Shown here piece by piece: positions 40,334-53,100 of a stretch of DNA of 64,000 nt. A program made the position numbers and the translations under genes. Source of the stretch: Plazaster borealis (taxonomy: Eukaryota > Echinodermata > Asteroidea > Forcipulatida > Labidiasteridae). The notes below the pieces were generated by a model, which saw only the letters and a list, made by a program, of their open reading frames with translations, was not told where the DNA came from and made no database searches. Within the stretch, counting starts at the first letter, position 1. Each line of letters starts with the position of its first letter. The stretch covers positions 37,100,234 to 37,164,233 of the forward strand of contig CM037472.1 in assembly GCA_021014325.1 (NCBI GenBank). Reading direction: 5' to 3'.

Positions 40334-41189
40334 CTGGAAATCAAACGGACAGAGATCAAATCTGTGTTATTCATAATACTATATTATATTCTCAATTAAA
40401 TTATATTGATTGATCTTTGTGCTTAGCTTCTAGTTCTACTATCAATTGAATTTGAGTTTGAATTAATCCTGACAGTCCTAAACTTAAATGTGTAAAATTG
40501 GCAAACACGGATTGCATAACATTTTCAGTTGTACGCTTTAGTTAGTCACAGAAATATCATAAACCATTTAATAAATTATAAGTTAACTTCATCGTATTTT
40601 CTAATTCTAGGAGTAGTGGCCACTTATTTATTCTTCACTTTAGATCTTAAGAACTTTGCCTTTAACCATGGTAACCAGGGCCCAATTGCACAGTCTACAG
40701 ACAGCTACTTAAGCGGAAAACGGTGCTTAACACGTATACACACGTACAGGGGGACAGGAAGGCATAATTTACAATACAGGTACATTTGTAGAGCTGAATG
40801 TAAATTGTAATTGTAAATTTATCTGCTTTTGACATCGAGGATTGGTAAATAACTTCAGTAAAAATCGACCCGAGGTAAAGTTTGAGAAAAGAAGAATTGC
40901 CTTACCGTCGTCAACGTGAGTTACAAACTACAAAGATTGTTGTAAATGGTAGACGAAAAGGGCAAATTATTATTTAGAAAACCAACCGGTCGGTTTCATC
41001 GCACATTTTTGTTTATGCAATCGTTGATGATTAGCGCCCTCAAGAGACATAAGAGTGCAAGTCGAGATTAGACGTGGATTTTCATTCGTGTCCGTGCTAG
41101 CTGCAGAAAGGCTTGTTTTACTTTTATAAAATAAGCATGATTTCTTTACCTTTTATTTGAAAAATATTGTCGAAACACCTGCAGACATT
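40334..41189. promoter_or_regulatory. Probable bidirectional promoter of MKKS (-) and COG2 (+)
   Basis: The two genes start head-to-head within about 0.9 kb. On the minus strand, ACGACG|GTAAGG at about 40904 is a good splice donor, implying a non-coding first MKKS exon upstream of it, which narrows the shared promoter to roughly 40920-41180. No TATA box is obvious on either strand there. GCGCCCTCAAGAG at about 41033 is one of the few GC-rich spots. Confidence 0.5.
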
Positions 41190-44100
41190 ATGAATTGTGG
41201 TGCCAGCTTTAAGTTGGTCCCGATGCCAAGCTCAGCAACACCTCTGTGTTTTGATAAAGAGGAGTTTATGAAGGTAAGTTATATTAACTTATTGCCTTGG
41301 TTGGATGGACATGCTGATCAATTCAATGTCAAATGTTAATGTTGAATGATGGATGATGTTCTGTTGCAATCAGGTTGGCTCAGTGGTTTCTGTCCCCGCC
41401 TTTCATCTCTGTGGACCCCAGGTCGAAGACTTGTATGTGGATTGGGTTTTCAGTCCCTACTTGACGCTGCGTGGGTTTTCCCTCTTAGTCTTTGTAGTAG
41501 GTTTTTCCTCCCATTAAATGGTTAGGCATGTTCTGGGAATAGGATGATTTGCCGACTATAATATATAAAATTCAGATTCAGATCAAGATTCAGAGTTAAC
41601 AATAATCATGACGTGTGTAATTTCTTGAATAGAAGAAAGTCAACTTGTTCGCAACCATCTCTCACTCCAGTCTCAGTCTAATCTAAGTAAATATTATACC
41701 ACGGGAGAATGGACATTCTAATTAATTTCTTATTTAATGCTATTTTCTAAGAATAACCACTGATCTGAATTCTGAATCGGCACAGACATTGAGACAGACA
41801 GTTGGTGAAGTGATGTGGTGGAGCAGGAATAAGAGGCAGAGCTCAGGGAGGAAGACCCTGTTTTTCACGTTTTAAAAAAGAAGGGTTCACACAATTCAGA
41901 GATCAGTCCGGTAAAGGCAGATTTTAATGGCGACGGTGTCCGAAATGCTGTTTCACCGGCAAATCTTTATAGGGCCCTCTTTGACGCGTACACCAGGCCT
42001 TGAATTTCATCTTTGAGATGGCAAGGCCTCTCAAAGGTACAAAGGAGAGCAACAAAACTGGTTCCAACCCTACGAGATAAATCCTACCAAGAGAGAGTTG
42101 AAGAATTGAACCTGTACCCCTTGGAGGTTCAAAGAATGAGAGGCGATCTGATGGATGTCTTCAAGATTTTAAATGGCATAGAAGATCCAACGAGCTTTTC
42201 ACAATGTCACACAACACAAGCACAAGGGAACACAACTTCAAATTCTTCAAAGCTCCACAAGGGACTAATTTTGAGAAAAAACGTCTTCTCGCCCAACGAG
42301 TTGTTGAGTTATGGAATAATCTTCCCGAAAATGTTGTCAATTTGAAAAGAACAAACAAGTTCAAAGGAAATATTTTACAAGTTCTAAAAAGAAATGGGGT
42401 AGGGTAAACTGGGGTAAAAAAGACCATGGGGTGAAAACGCCCACTTGACTTGTTTCCACTGCTTGTAAAAAATGACAAGATGCATTTTTAAAGGCACTGG
42501 ACACGTTTGGTAATTACTAAAAATATATAATTTAGCATAAAAACATACCTGGTAACGAGCAACGGAGAGCTGTTGATAGTATAAAACATTGTAGGAAACG
42601 ACTCCCTCTGAAGTAACGTAGTTTTTGAGAAAGAGGTAATTTCTCACTAAAATATTTGAATTTGAAAAAGACTTCAGGCCTGAAGCCTTTTTTAGGCATC
42701 ACAAATGAAAGCACACAAATTTGTGCAACAAGGGTGTTTTTCTTTCATTATTTTCTTGCAATTTCGATGACCAATTAAGTCCAAATTTTCACAGGTTTAT
42801 TATTTTATGCATATGTTGGGATACACAAAGTGAGAATACTGGTCTTTGACAATTTCCAAACGAGTCCAGTGTCTTTAAATGAAATATATTTCTAATCAGT
42901 ACAATGTATTTAAAGTAAACATTAATAAGAATAAAAATTAAACTCATGAACACATTTTAAAGGGAGGGTATACCTTTGGTAATTATTCCAAAAATTAATG
43001 ACCATAAAAACTTACTTGGTAAGATGTAAGAAGTGCTGCAGCTGTAAAGAATAATAACATTTTTAAAAACAATTCCCTTCAAAGGAATGTGGTTTTTGGA
43101 GAGAGGGATTCAAAAACATTTCAATCTGAGAAACTTTTCTGCATGAGACGTTTCTTAGATTGTGTATTCCAATAACGAATTATTCTTCCTCCGTGGACAA
43201 AACTGCTCCAGATTTTCGGCAGTATCTCAAAAACGCTACCACCTTTTGAAATGAAATTTTCACAGGTTTGTTTTATTGTAATATCTACATTTATATAGGA
43301 TTAAAACAATCGAATGGTTCCAAAAACCAAAGACAAACTTTGCCTTTAAGGGTATGTAGGTGCTGTTGAAAGAATTGTGGCAAAAACAAGTTTTACAACA
43401 TGACCGTCAAAGGTTTAGCCTATATCACGAAAATTATCCCCATGAAATTGGGCTCTACTCTGACTAAGCTTAGCCCTGACTATTCAAGTTTTGCATGGCA
43501 ATTTCGTCATACCAATGTTTTTTATATCCATCCACTTTTCAGGATAGCTTCGATGTGGATGCCTTTGTTGCTGATTGCAGACGTCGTGTCCAGCTGGAGA
43601 CACTAAGAGAAGACCTTCATATCTACTTCAAGTCTCTGAAGAACGCCATGGTGGAGCTCATTAACAAGGACTATGCAGACTTTGTCAACTTGTCCTCTAA
43701 TCTGGTGCGTATAATTCCCATTCCTCAAAACAAACAATTTGATAATAACAACGACAAACAGACGAACAATACCAAATAGAATCTTAGGTTTTACAATTGC
43801 CTATTGTTGTTGATGTAATAATTACATTGGGGATTAGTAATATCATTTGGGTTTCAGGGTTCTCCGCAGGTTTTTTCAAAACTGGGGGGTATTCTGGGCC
43901 CAAATTTGTGGATGTTTGGCCGAAGCACGCTGAATTTAAACAAGGTCTTCGAAATGTTTTCTACTTGGTGTTTATTTTGGTTTTAAAAGCCCTAAACTGT
44001 GCTATCTGGAGCATTTTATATGGTTTTCTCTTGATGTTTTTTTGGGTGAAATTATTGAAACAAACGAAATTATTAATATTTTTTTTTGCGTTTCGGCTGA

Positions 44101-47100
44101 AAGTTGCATGTATCAGCACACAAATCGCACATATCGCCCGATACGTTAGCTTGTGCATTGGGAGAACTCTGGGTTTTATCCTTACACTGGTGTCCGGTGT
44201 AAGGGTAACTTAAGGGTAACTTTATAGCACTCCAGAAACATCAAACAATGTCCATGTGTTTTACTCTTACTATACTGTTTTTATAAATGTATATACTTGT
44301 GTTACTCTCTGCAAGAAAATAGTCCACACGACACGCCTAGCTAATTCATTCTGCTCTTGTGATTTTTGTTTGCTTCCAGGTTGGGATGGATAAAGTGATC
44401 AGCAATCTTTCCATTCCACTCGGTCAATTCAAAGAAGAAGTCTTGGTAAGTTTCTTCAAAGGTGTTTCTATGTTGTTGTTGTTTTTTTTCTTTTTTACCA
44501 GTCTGTTTTAGTTTACATTTAGTAAATTAATCATTTCTTGACCATTTTTTTATATGCATTTTTTTTAATATTTAGGCTGCTCGTAATTTGGTTAACTTCT
44601 TTTGTAATTTTAAAATTTCTATTTGTCGTGTTTTCAGTTTTTTAGTTTTGATATCGTAATTATTTTGTTCATAGTTAAGAAGTTGAGAAAGTAATTTTAG
44701 TTTTGATTCAAGGTATTCCATCATTGTTCTCATGGTTTTTCAGAGTGTCAAAATGGCAATGGATGATGCCATTCATGCAGTGGAAGAGAAGATGGTGGCA
44801 CGTGCAAGAATACGAGAGAAAAAGGTAAAAATGCTTTCATCTTTAGATTCCACACAGCTCTCTTCGTCACTTGTTGTGACCGAGCGGTCTTTGGGGGGAA
44901 ATCCACAAGACCTCAGGGCTTGTTGCTCAAAATGTTTACTGGACCAGAATTGTTTTAAACAAGACCAGAACAGTTTAACATGCGCATACTGTTTTTATTT
45001 GAACAAGCACTAAGAGTAAGACATATTCTATATAAGCTTGGGCGATACCACGATATTATCGAATACCGCGATACTAGTTCTGAAACGATTACGATATCGG
45101 GTAGATTTGTTTTGATCGTGATATCGGTAAATCGCGATATCGTCTAAGTATCGCGATGCATTTCCTAACCAAGACGATCTTGTAACAAAAAATCTCCTTG
45201 TGGATACGATCTTGCAACAACAAAGAGCTGCAAGTCACAGACCGCAACCGCAAGATTCCCCAACAGATCCGACCCAACTGGGTTTCTTCGAAAAAACCAA
45301 CGTCAAAGCCTTATTAGCGATCAGGCGGTCTCACACAGACTTACCGAAAAACTACGACATCGCGCTTCCGGGTGTTATCACGTGTTGTATCAACCTCGTC
45401 CCCATGGTTTACTTGATTTCCAACCATGTTTACAATAGTACCTCATACTGCTCGACACACCTTGGGGACGAGGTTGGTGATCTAATTAGTTATGCACACA
45501 TATAGAACAGTCTGTCATGCGCAGTAGACACATTAAATGCGTGTAAGTCATAGGCCCAGGTTTTCACCCCTTAGGTTTAGAGTAAAACCCGAAGAATAGC
45601 TCATTGGAGAAAAGTAGACATTAAACGGCTGGCTCTTTTCTACAACTAAAACTTGCACGGTGAGTTTCGTGTTGAAGATTGACGTCATCAAAAATTAATT
45701 GCGATATTATCGAATATCGCGATATATTCTTGACGATACATCGTGGATGAAAAAAAGTGATATCGCCCAAGCTTAATTCTATATGAGAACATTTATCTCA
45801 TTTGTCTTTATGGGTATACATACTTCATTATTAAGTAGAATTGAAAGGTGTTTATCAGACTCAAAGTCAACATTTCAACATCACTTGTTTTTGTTTAAAA
45901 TATTACACAGTGTGGTTTTATTATTTCAATTGAAAAACACAAGACCTGGGCTCAATTTCATAGAGCTGCTTAAAAGTAGAAAATATTACTTAAAAAGTTT
46001 CTGCTAAGCAAAAATTAGTAGGATGCCAGTCACATATTGTACATGAGAAATGGCATTTTGGCTGGTAACCATATTTTGGTAAGCATAATTTTGTTGTGCT
46101 CAGCTAGTTTTTTTGTGCTTAAGCAGCTCTATGAAACTGAACCCTGTGGTCCAGTGTAAAATTTGAGCCCTGATATAAAAATAACAGACCTTGGTTTGGG
46201 GGTTTTTTCTCAGGCTACTCTGCAGAGGTTGATTAACATCACTAAGTCAGTCGAGAAGATGGAGAGCATCTTAAAGATTGCCGGGTCAGCAGGAGCAGAG
46301 GATGAAGAAGAAGGGGATGAGGAAAGCATGTGAGTTTTTGACCACTCATTCAACCCTCCTACTTGTTGACCATTCAATATCGTCAACCTGTGGTTTTGAG
46401 TCATAGATGAAACTATGCCAACCTGCAATAGGATATCATGTGGTGAATGCATGCAGCTACACACATTGAACACAGTTAGTTCTGTGCAAAGTTTTGCCGA
46501 CATACACAGCCCTGCGCTGCTGAATGGTTTCTAATGGTTGGTCAAGAGTAGGAGGGTTAGCCATGATACACAACACTGCAACAGTGTATTGAAGTGCATA
46601 TTTTGAAGTACTCTTAAATAGCCTGATTATTAACCAATTCGGGGCGGTATTAAAAACTACCCGCGATAGTATTTTTGTTGGACTTTTGAGATTTCAGAGT
46701 AATCACTTTCTTTTTTGAAAATATCGTTGTTACGATGAAACCCTGACTTGACAAAGGAAAGACAACAAAGGTTCTCATAATATAAGCACCAGGATGTGTT
46801 GTTCTCGTGTATGCATTCACCGTGAATCGCAAAACCTTGGCCGTAAGACAGGCCAATAATCTGCCATGGTATGCTGGATACTTGGAGCACTTAGACTTAC
46901 CTCCTATTGAGCTGAATACAATGATAAACAACAGTGGCAGTCTTGTCAATTCTTGTAAGCCACTTTTTTGTAACAAAAGGACAAAAGTCTGGAATCCGCA
47001 GTTACACAATAACCCCCAGAAAATGGGAGATTACGAGCATGATTTCCAGTACCTTCTTTCCCATTTTGTATGGATGAAACGAAGCGTAGCACAATTGGTG

Positions 47101-50100
47101 CTTGCCTGTTCATGCTACACAATGGAATGTCTGGGTGAATATACACGCCAGCCATCCGACTGAAAGCAACAAATTTAGGGTGTTCCGAAGTTGTTCCAGA
47201 AGACAAAAGATTTGGCAGCAATACACGTCATCCGACTTGAAGTGGTTAAAGTATAGCCAGAGGACCAGTGAAAACGTCTGTCTGCTTAGCAATATTTTGT
47301 GTTCGTTCTTAGCAAATTTGTGTGAATGACATAAAATATGAGCCCCAAGGCTATCCTTTATAGAGTGATTCTTATATAATACGATTCTCTCAAAATATTG
47401 ATTGAATTTACAGAGAGTTGTCGGGGCAGCAGATTGAGAGAGTAGCGTCTGAATTCAACCAGCTTCAATATTACGTAACTCAGAGTAAAGGACTGCCTCT
47501 CGTTGAGACGATCAGACCAGTGAGTCTCTGTTCTTGTTCTTGGAATTATCTATTGTTTAGATTCTGTGCATTTTTTAATTTTTTTTTTTTAAGAAAAAGT
47601 GTAACATTGCTTATTTTAGGAATGGTTTAGTAATTTTGTTGGTACTCGCTCTTGTATGAAATGTTGGGCCCCTTAATATTTTGTCAATTTTTTCTTGTTG
47701 ACAAAAAGTATTTTTTTATCGCAGTGTGAATTTTCAAGGTGTGCTGAAGTTTGTTTTATGAGTTTATCCCCTCCCCCCATTCCATTCCAGCGTGTGCTCA
47801 TGGACGTTCTGTTGGACTGACGGAACGTTCCATTTGAACGTTCAAAATACTAATGCACGCATTCACTCGTGTAGGATTACTCCCGTACTTCGGCACAATG
47901 ATGCAGTCTAGCGAAACGTTCTGGCAGTCCAATGGATTAGGGGGCATGTGCCCACGGGAACGTTCTTTTGCACATGGGCGTGTACAACTTTTAGGATGCT
48001 CCTTAAGTGTCAGATTAAGTGGAAACTTGATACAGATCTTGACTGTGTCCGAACTGGTGGCTATGGCTACGACAACGGCTGGATCACCGCGTCATCATGC
48101 ATTAAAGTATACAACATCCTTAGCAACACCCTTAGCAACAGTCCTAGCCTTAGCCATAGCCACCAAATCTGATACAGCCTTATTATTTCTCATTCCAACA
48201 GAGGATAGCGGCCATTACTGTGACGTTACAACACAGCCTTGAGAAATCCTTCCAGGAGGGCTTGGAGACGGGTCAGACGGACATCTTGAAGCAGTGTCTC
48301 AGGACCTATGCTACTATTGATAAGATGAGAGATGTGGAGGCCCTGTTTAGGAAGATTGCTGTTAAGCCGTATATGGAGGAGGTGAGGTCCCAGACTAGTC
48401 TGGTGTAGATTAGGCTAAATGTAGATCTATCTCTATTACATTGTTATCATATATTTCTGGTAATGAAACCAAGAATGCCTCATAAGTGAACTTAATCACT
48501 GTAGCTCACAAGCCTGAGGAAACCTGTAAACAAGGATGCTTGCTATGTAAACAAGAAACACAGGGGTTAACCCCTACTCTTCCTGGATAAGTGTTCTGGG
48601 TACTTTTATGTGCACTACCAATCCTAGTACATGGGACCTACGGCTTAATGTCCCATCCGAAGGACAAAGCAATTATGGTAAAATATCTTGCTCAAGGACA
48701 AAAGTGCCATGACTGGGACTCGAACCCACACTCTGCTGATCAGAAACACCAGAGCTTGAGTCCAGTACTCTTAACCACTCAGCCAGGACACGCCACATTA
48801 TTGGTTTTTAGAAAAGTAAATTAATTTCCGTCCTCCAGTTTTCAATAAACACACCATACAACCAACAGATCTTTATTGACGAAAACAAATTATTAATGGC
48901 TGGAAATAAAAGTTACTTTTTGATTGAAAATAATCCTGCACTGGTTACAGGAAAACGTTTGTTTAATCCCAAAAGCAAACTGGTTAGAAATTTGTATGCC
49001 CTGCCGGCGAAGCCAAAGGGGCATATAGTGTTTGCCTTGTCCTTCCGTGTGTGTGTGGGTGTCCGTCCTTGTGTGCAATCATTGTCTGAGCGACTACTCA
49101 AGAAGGACTTGGCATATCAACTCCAAACTTGATGTGTGGATTGGTCTTGGGATCCCCCAGAAGTCTATTGTTTTAAGACCTCCCTAAGTTAATGTAAAGG
49201 TCATTATGGCTAACATAAAAGAAATGTTGTCAGAGCGATAATTCAAGATGAATGAGATTAACGTCAGCGGGGCATTTGTGTTTGTCAACACACCATTCTT
49301 GTTTTAATTTAGTTTCACTTATTATTTTTTACAAATTTGAGAAAAAACAGTTATTGTTATAGGGTCCGAAGATGGAAGCCAAGAGTGTGATCCCCATGCA
49401 ATGTTTAAACCCAACAGGTGATTCAAGAGAAATGTCTCCAGCATCATCCTCAGGGACTGAAGGGCCTCTATGCCAGAGTCTTGGATTTTATTCCGAAGCA
49501 TTGTAGGTTGATCAGAGAGGTCACGTCCCCTACTCCAAGGTAAGATATTCGAATACAAATAATAACCCTCCCACTTGCCGTAACATTACTTTTGAAAATT
49601 TACTTTTAAAAACTGTTCAAATGAACGGGTTGTGTATGGTGGAACAGAACAGGCATAGTTTATCTATCAATCAAAACTGTGGATCATATTTAATGGTCAG
49701 ACAGTAGGAGGGTTGACTATGTACTGTGTAGATGCATTCACCGCGTGATATCATATTGTAGGCTGGCATAGTTTGTCATTCAACACCAAACCTGAGATTT
49801 TACCCTAACTTTTCTGTGTTGCCCATTATCAAGAGTGGTTTTTAGCCTCCCTTGGGTGAACTTGCATGAAATTAAAAAGCAACAACAAAAAACAAACCAA
49901 CACCCCAACACCCCACCATACAAACAAACACCCCAACACACAAACACACAAATACTACTAGGCAGTCTAATTCCAAGTATCAAGGTGCCATAAAAGATCA
50001 CTTCCTCTTCTGATGATCAAATTTTAAACTTGAAGACATGTGTGAAAGCATAATGTGTTTACCCTTTTTGATTGAATTGATGTAATAATTGCATCGGGCA

Positions 50101-53100
50101 TGAAGACCAATACTATTCTGATTTCACCCCCAAACCAATGTGTGATATAAAGCAATGCATACCTTGTTTCTAAGTCCTGCAGAAAAAAATCCTTGGGCAA
50201 CTTGAGTGGGATTGGAACCCAATGACCACCTCATTCAAAAGCAGGGCCCAATTTTATAGAGCTGCTTAAGCAGTAAATATTGCTTAACAATGTTCAGCTT
50301 AGCAGAAATGAGCAGGATACCAGTCACAAATGGTATATGTGGAATTGAATTTTGGCTAGTAACCTTATTCTGTCAAGCATAATTTTGTTGTGCTTAGCCT
50401 TTTTTTGTGTTGAAGCAGCTCTATGAAATTGTGCCAAGATGTCTTTTTCCAAACTCGCCTCGTTATTCTTCATTGGCATTTTGTTATCTTTCAGTTCATC
50501 CAGTCAAGATGTCGTCAGAGGATACGACTTCCTGGTCAACGCAGTCTGGTTGGAGATTGCAAATAGTCTAGAAACAAGAATCACATCGATCTTTGCCGCT
50601 GGTAACCCGGCAACCTTCCATGAAGTAAGTATAGTCAAGTTAATGGTTGGTTTCTTTCTTCAACCAGGTCATGTTGCGAACTTTCTGACACTCAGATCTG
50701 GGACAAAAATACATTTATATCTTCTTTATTTTGCCCCAAGAAATATGTTGCAACGATGCAGTTTGTGGAGCGGTTTGAGCTTCAGTGTGGATCACAGGCT
50801 AGTGTGAAGAGACTTCGTGCTCATCCCAGCTTCAACACATTCATGACCAAATGGAGTCTTCCTGTTTACTTCCAACTCAGGTCAGATGTTTGTTACTGTA
50901 TTTTGTTTTGTTGTTGTTGTTGAAAGGATTCATCTTTTTCCTCTTGGGCTAGGGGTTGCGGTAGGGGGGATTGAAGCTGTCTTTGACCCCCTTAGAGACC
51001 AGAGCAGCCTCAAAGGTATTATACAGGATTTGTAGAGCAGACAGTGTTGATGTTTTGTGTGATCAAATAAACCATATACATGAAATAAAAAACCTTTGAA
51101 AATTTGGGCTTAATCCATTGTGTGTGTCGCGAGAAAACAGTTTAAAATAGCCCACAATTTTCAGCATGTAATCACATTGTCCTTAACTTTGGTTGTAACA
51201 ACCGAAATCAGCTGTTGTGTTTTTTAGGTTTTCAGATACATTTTTTTCCGAATATGACCTCATTTCAAAGGAAAATAGTCCACACAAAAATAGCTCTAGC
51301 ATGAACTTCATAATCATTAAGCTTTCAGACTAAAATTAAGCAATGATATTTTTTATCCTTTACTAATCTTGTATAATACCTTTACGGTACTGTGTATTTT
51401 AAAGATATATCACAATGTGGATAATGTGGCTTGAACCAAAATGCCCATAGAAGCTGCAAATGGCAGCAAGATTTGACCTACTTCCAGTCAATCAAAAGAG
51501 GTCATGGTAAAGGTCATACTGAACATACTATCTACATTTCGAAAACATAACAAAAGTTCTTTTTCATAATATTTTTTCCAAATAGTTTGACCAAAACAAA
51601 TTGACTATAATAAAAGCAGTGTCCAGTGATAATTATACAGAAAGGTCTAAATCAAAAATGGAACTAATATTTTCATTTGATAGAAAACTCTTTTATAGTA
51701 TTCAACGCTTTTTTATGTGACCAACTTGTCAAGCCTCATTTTTATTTCATTGTGAAGTTAAGTTTTACAGTAAGTATTCACTTTGATTTCATCCTGCAGG
51801 TTTCAAGACATTGCCGGCTCACTAGAAACTGCATTGATTACTCCGTTCAGCAAAGAAGAAGAAGGTTAGAGAACCAATATAAAAAACAAGTTCCAGAAAT
51901 AAAAACTTATCCTTGTTTTTACCTCCTTTCCACACCTGCCCCATATCCCAACTCCAAGAACACTGAAATATCTTAAAGGTAGATTCATAGATGATGGTAA
52001 ATACCCCAAAAATTAACGACCATAAAAACTTACATGGTGAGAAGCACTGCAGCTGTTGATAGTATAAACTATTTTGAGAAAGGATTCCCTTGGATAATTT
52101 TTCACCCCAAAAATTTGAGTCTGAGAATCGATTTACGCATTAATCATTTTTTTAGATTTGTAGGGGGTTGATGTCCGTTCGCGAATGCTGCTGCCAGAGA
52201 TGTGATTGGTACCCGCTTTCACCTCGTTATTTGTGGATGGATTTAAAGTTCTTGTGAAAATACAGTGACAGTTTTTTCCTGTTTAATCAGCAAGTAGGCC
52301 CTAGGCACTGTATTCAGCTGAAACTTCCACATGTGACTTTTATTGTATCTTTCTTTATAATTTTGCCTATAAGTAAGCATTACGTTGACAAAAACCAATC
52401 TATGGACCTACCTTTAAGTTTCTTGTCAAAACCAATATTTGTCCACAATTTTGACAACAAAAATTTCGCAGAGGTGCTTTAGCAGGAAACCAGTCACACA
52501 CTGCATGCGTGATAGGGTATTTTGGCTGGTTACCTTATTCTGGTTAAGCAACATTTTGTTGTTGCTTTTAGCTACTTTGGAAGCAACAAATGAAAACAAT
52601 TTTCTGCAGAGCAACAATAAGCAGAAAACCAGTCACTTACGGCATGTGTACTAGGGTATTTTGACTGGTAATCTTATCCCGGTAAGCGTAATTGTTTTGT
52701 GCTTAGCTATTTTGGGAGCAACAAATGAAAATAATCTATCAACAGTTAATTTGAGAGAGTGTGGAAAAACTCTTAGTTTTAAGTAGAACTTTTACAAATG
52801 TTTTTTCTTCTTCAATATTCAGGTTTGTGGATTGGCTATTTGGTCTTAGTCACCAGCTCAATGTTTAAAAATACAGCACACATGTTATTACAATTCTTAT
52901 TTGGCGCATTTTAGGGGATCAAAAAAATCGTGTACATACACAAAGTACGTGCATCAACATTGAAAACAAAATGTTGGTAAGCACGACTTTAGGGGGCAGG
53001 GGTCTTGAAAAGTTGTACCCACTGTACGACCTAGAAAATGTTGAAAACTTTGAACGACCCCTCAACCAGTAGTTACTCATAGTTTTGTTTTGTGTTCTTT

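Noticed and set aside
40297..40374. 26-residue N-terminal extension of the first MKKS micro-ORF
   Set aside because: A good splice acceptor (TTTCCAG) at about 40334 lies within it, so the extension's first codons are intronic. The downstream ATG has the expected basic-then-TM start.
41157..41189. Upstream extension of COG2 exon 1 from position 41157
   Set aside because: It would need a TTG start. The ATG at 41190 gives a normal COG2 N-terminus (MNCGASFKL) and correct phase.
45200..45505. 101-codon open frame in COG2 intron 4
   Set aside because: It lies inside a TIR element, has no recognisable domain or membrane segment and overlaps other open frames. No support for a gene.
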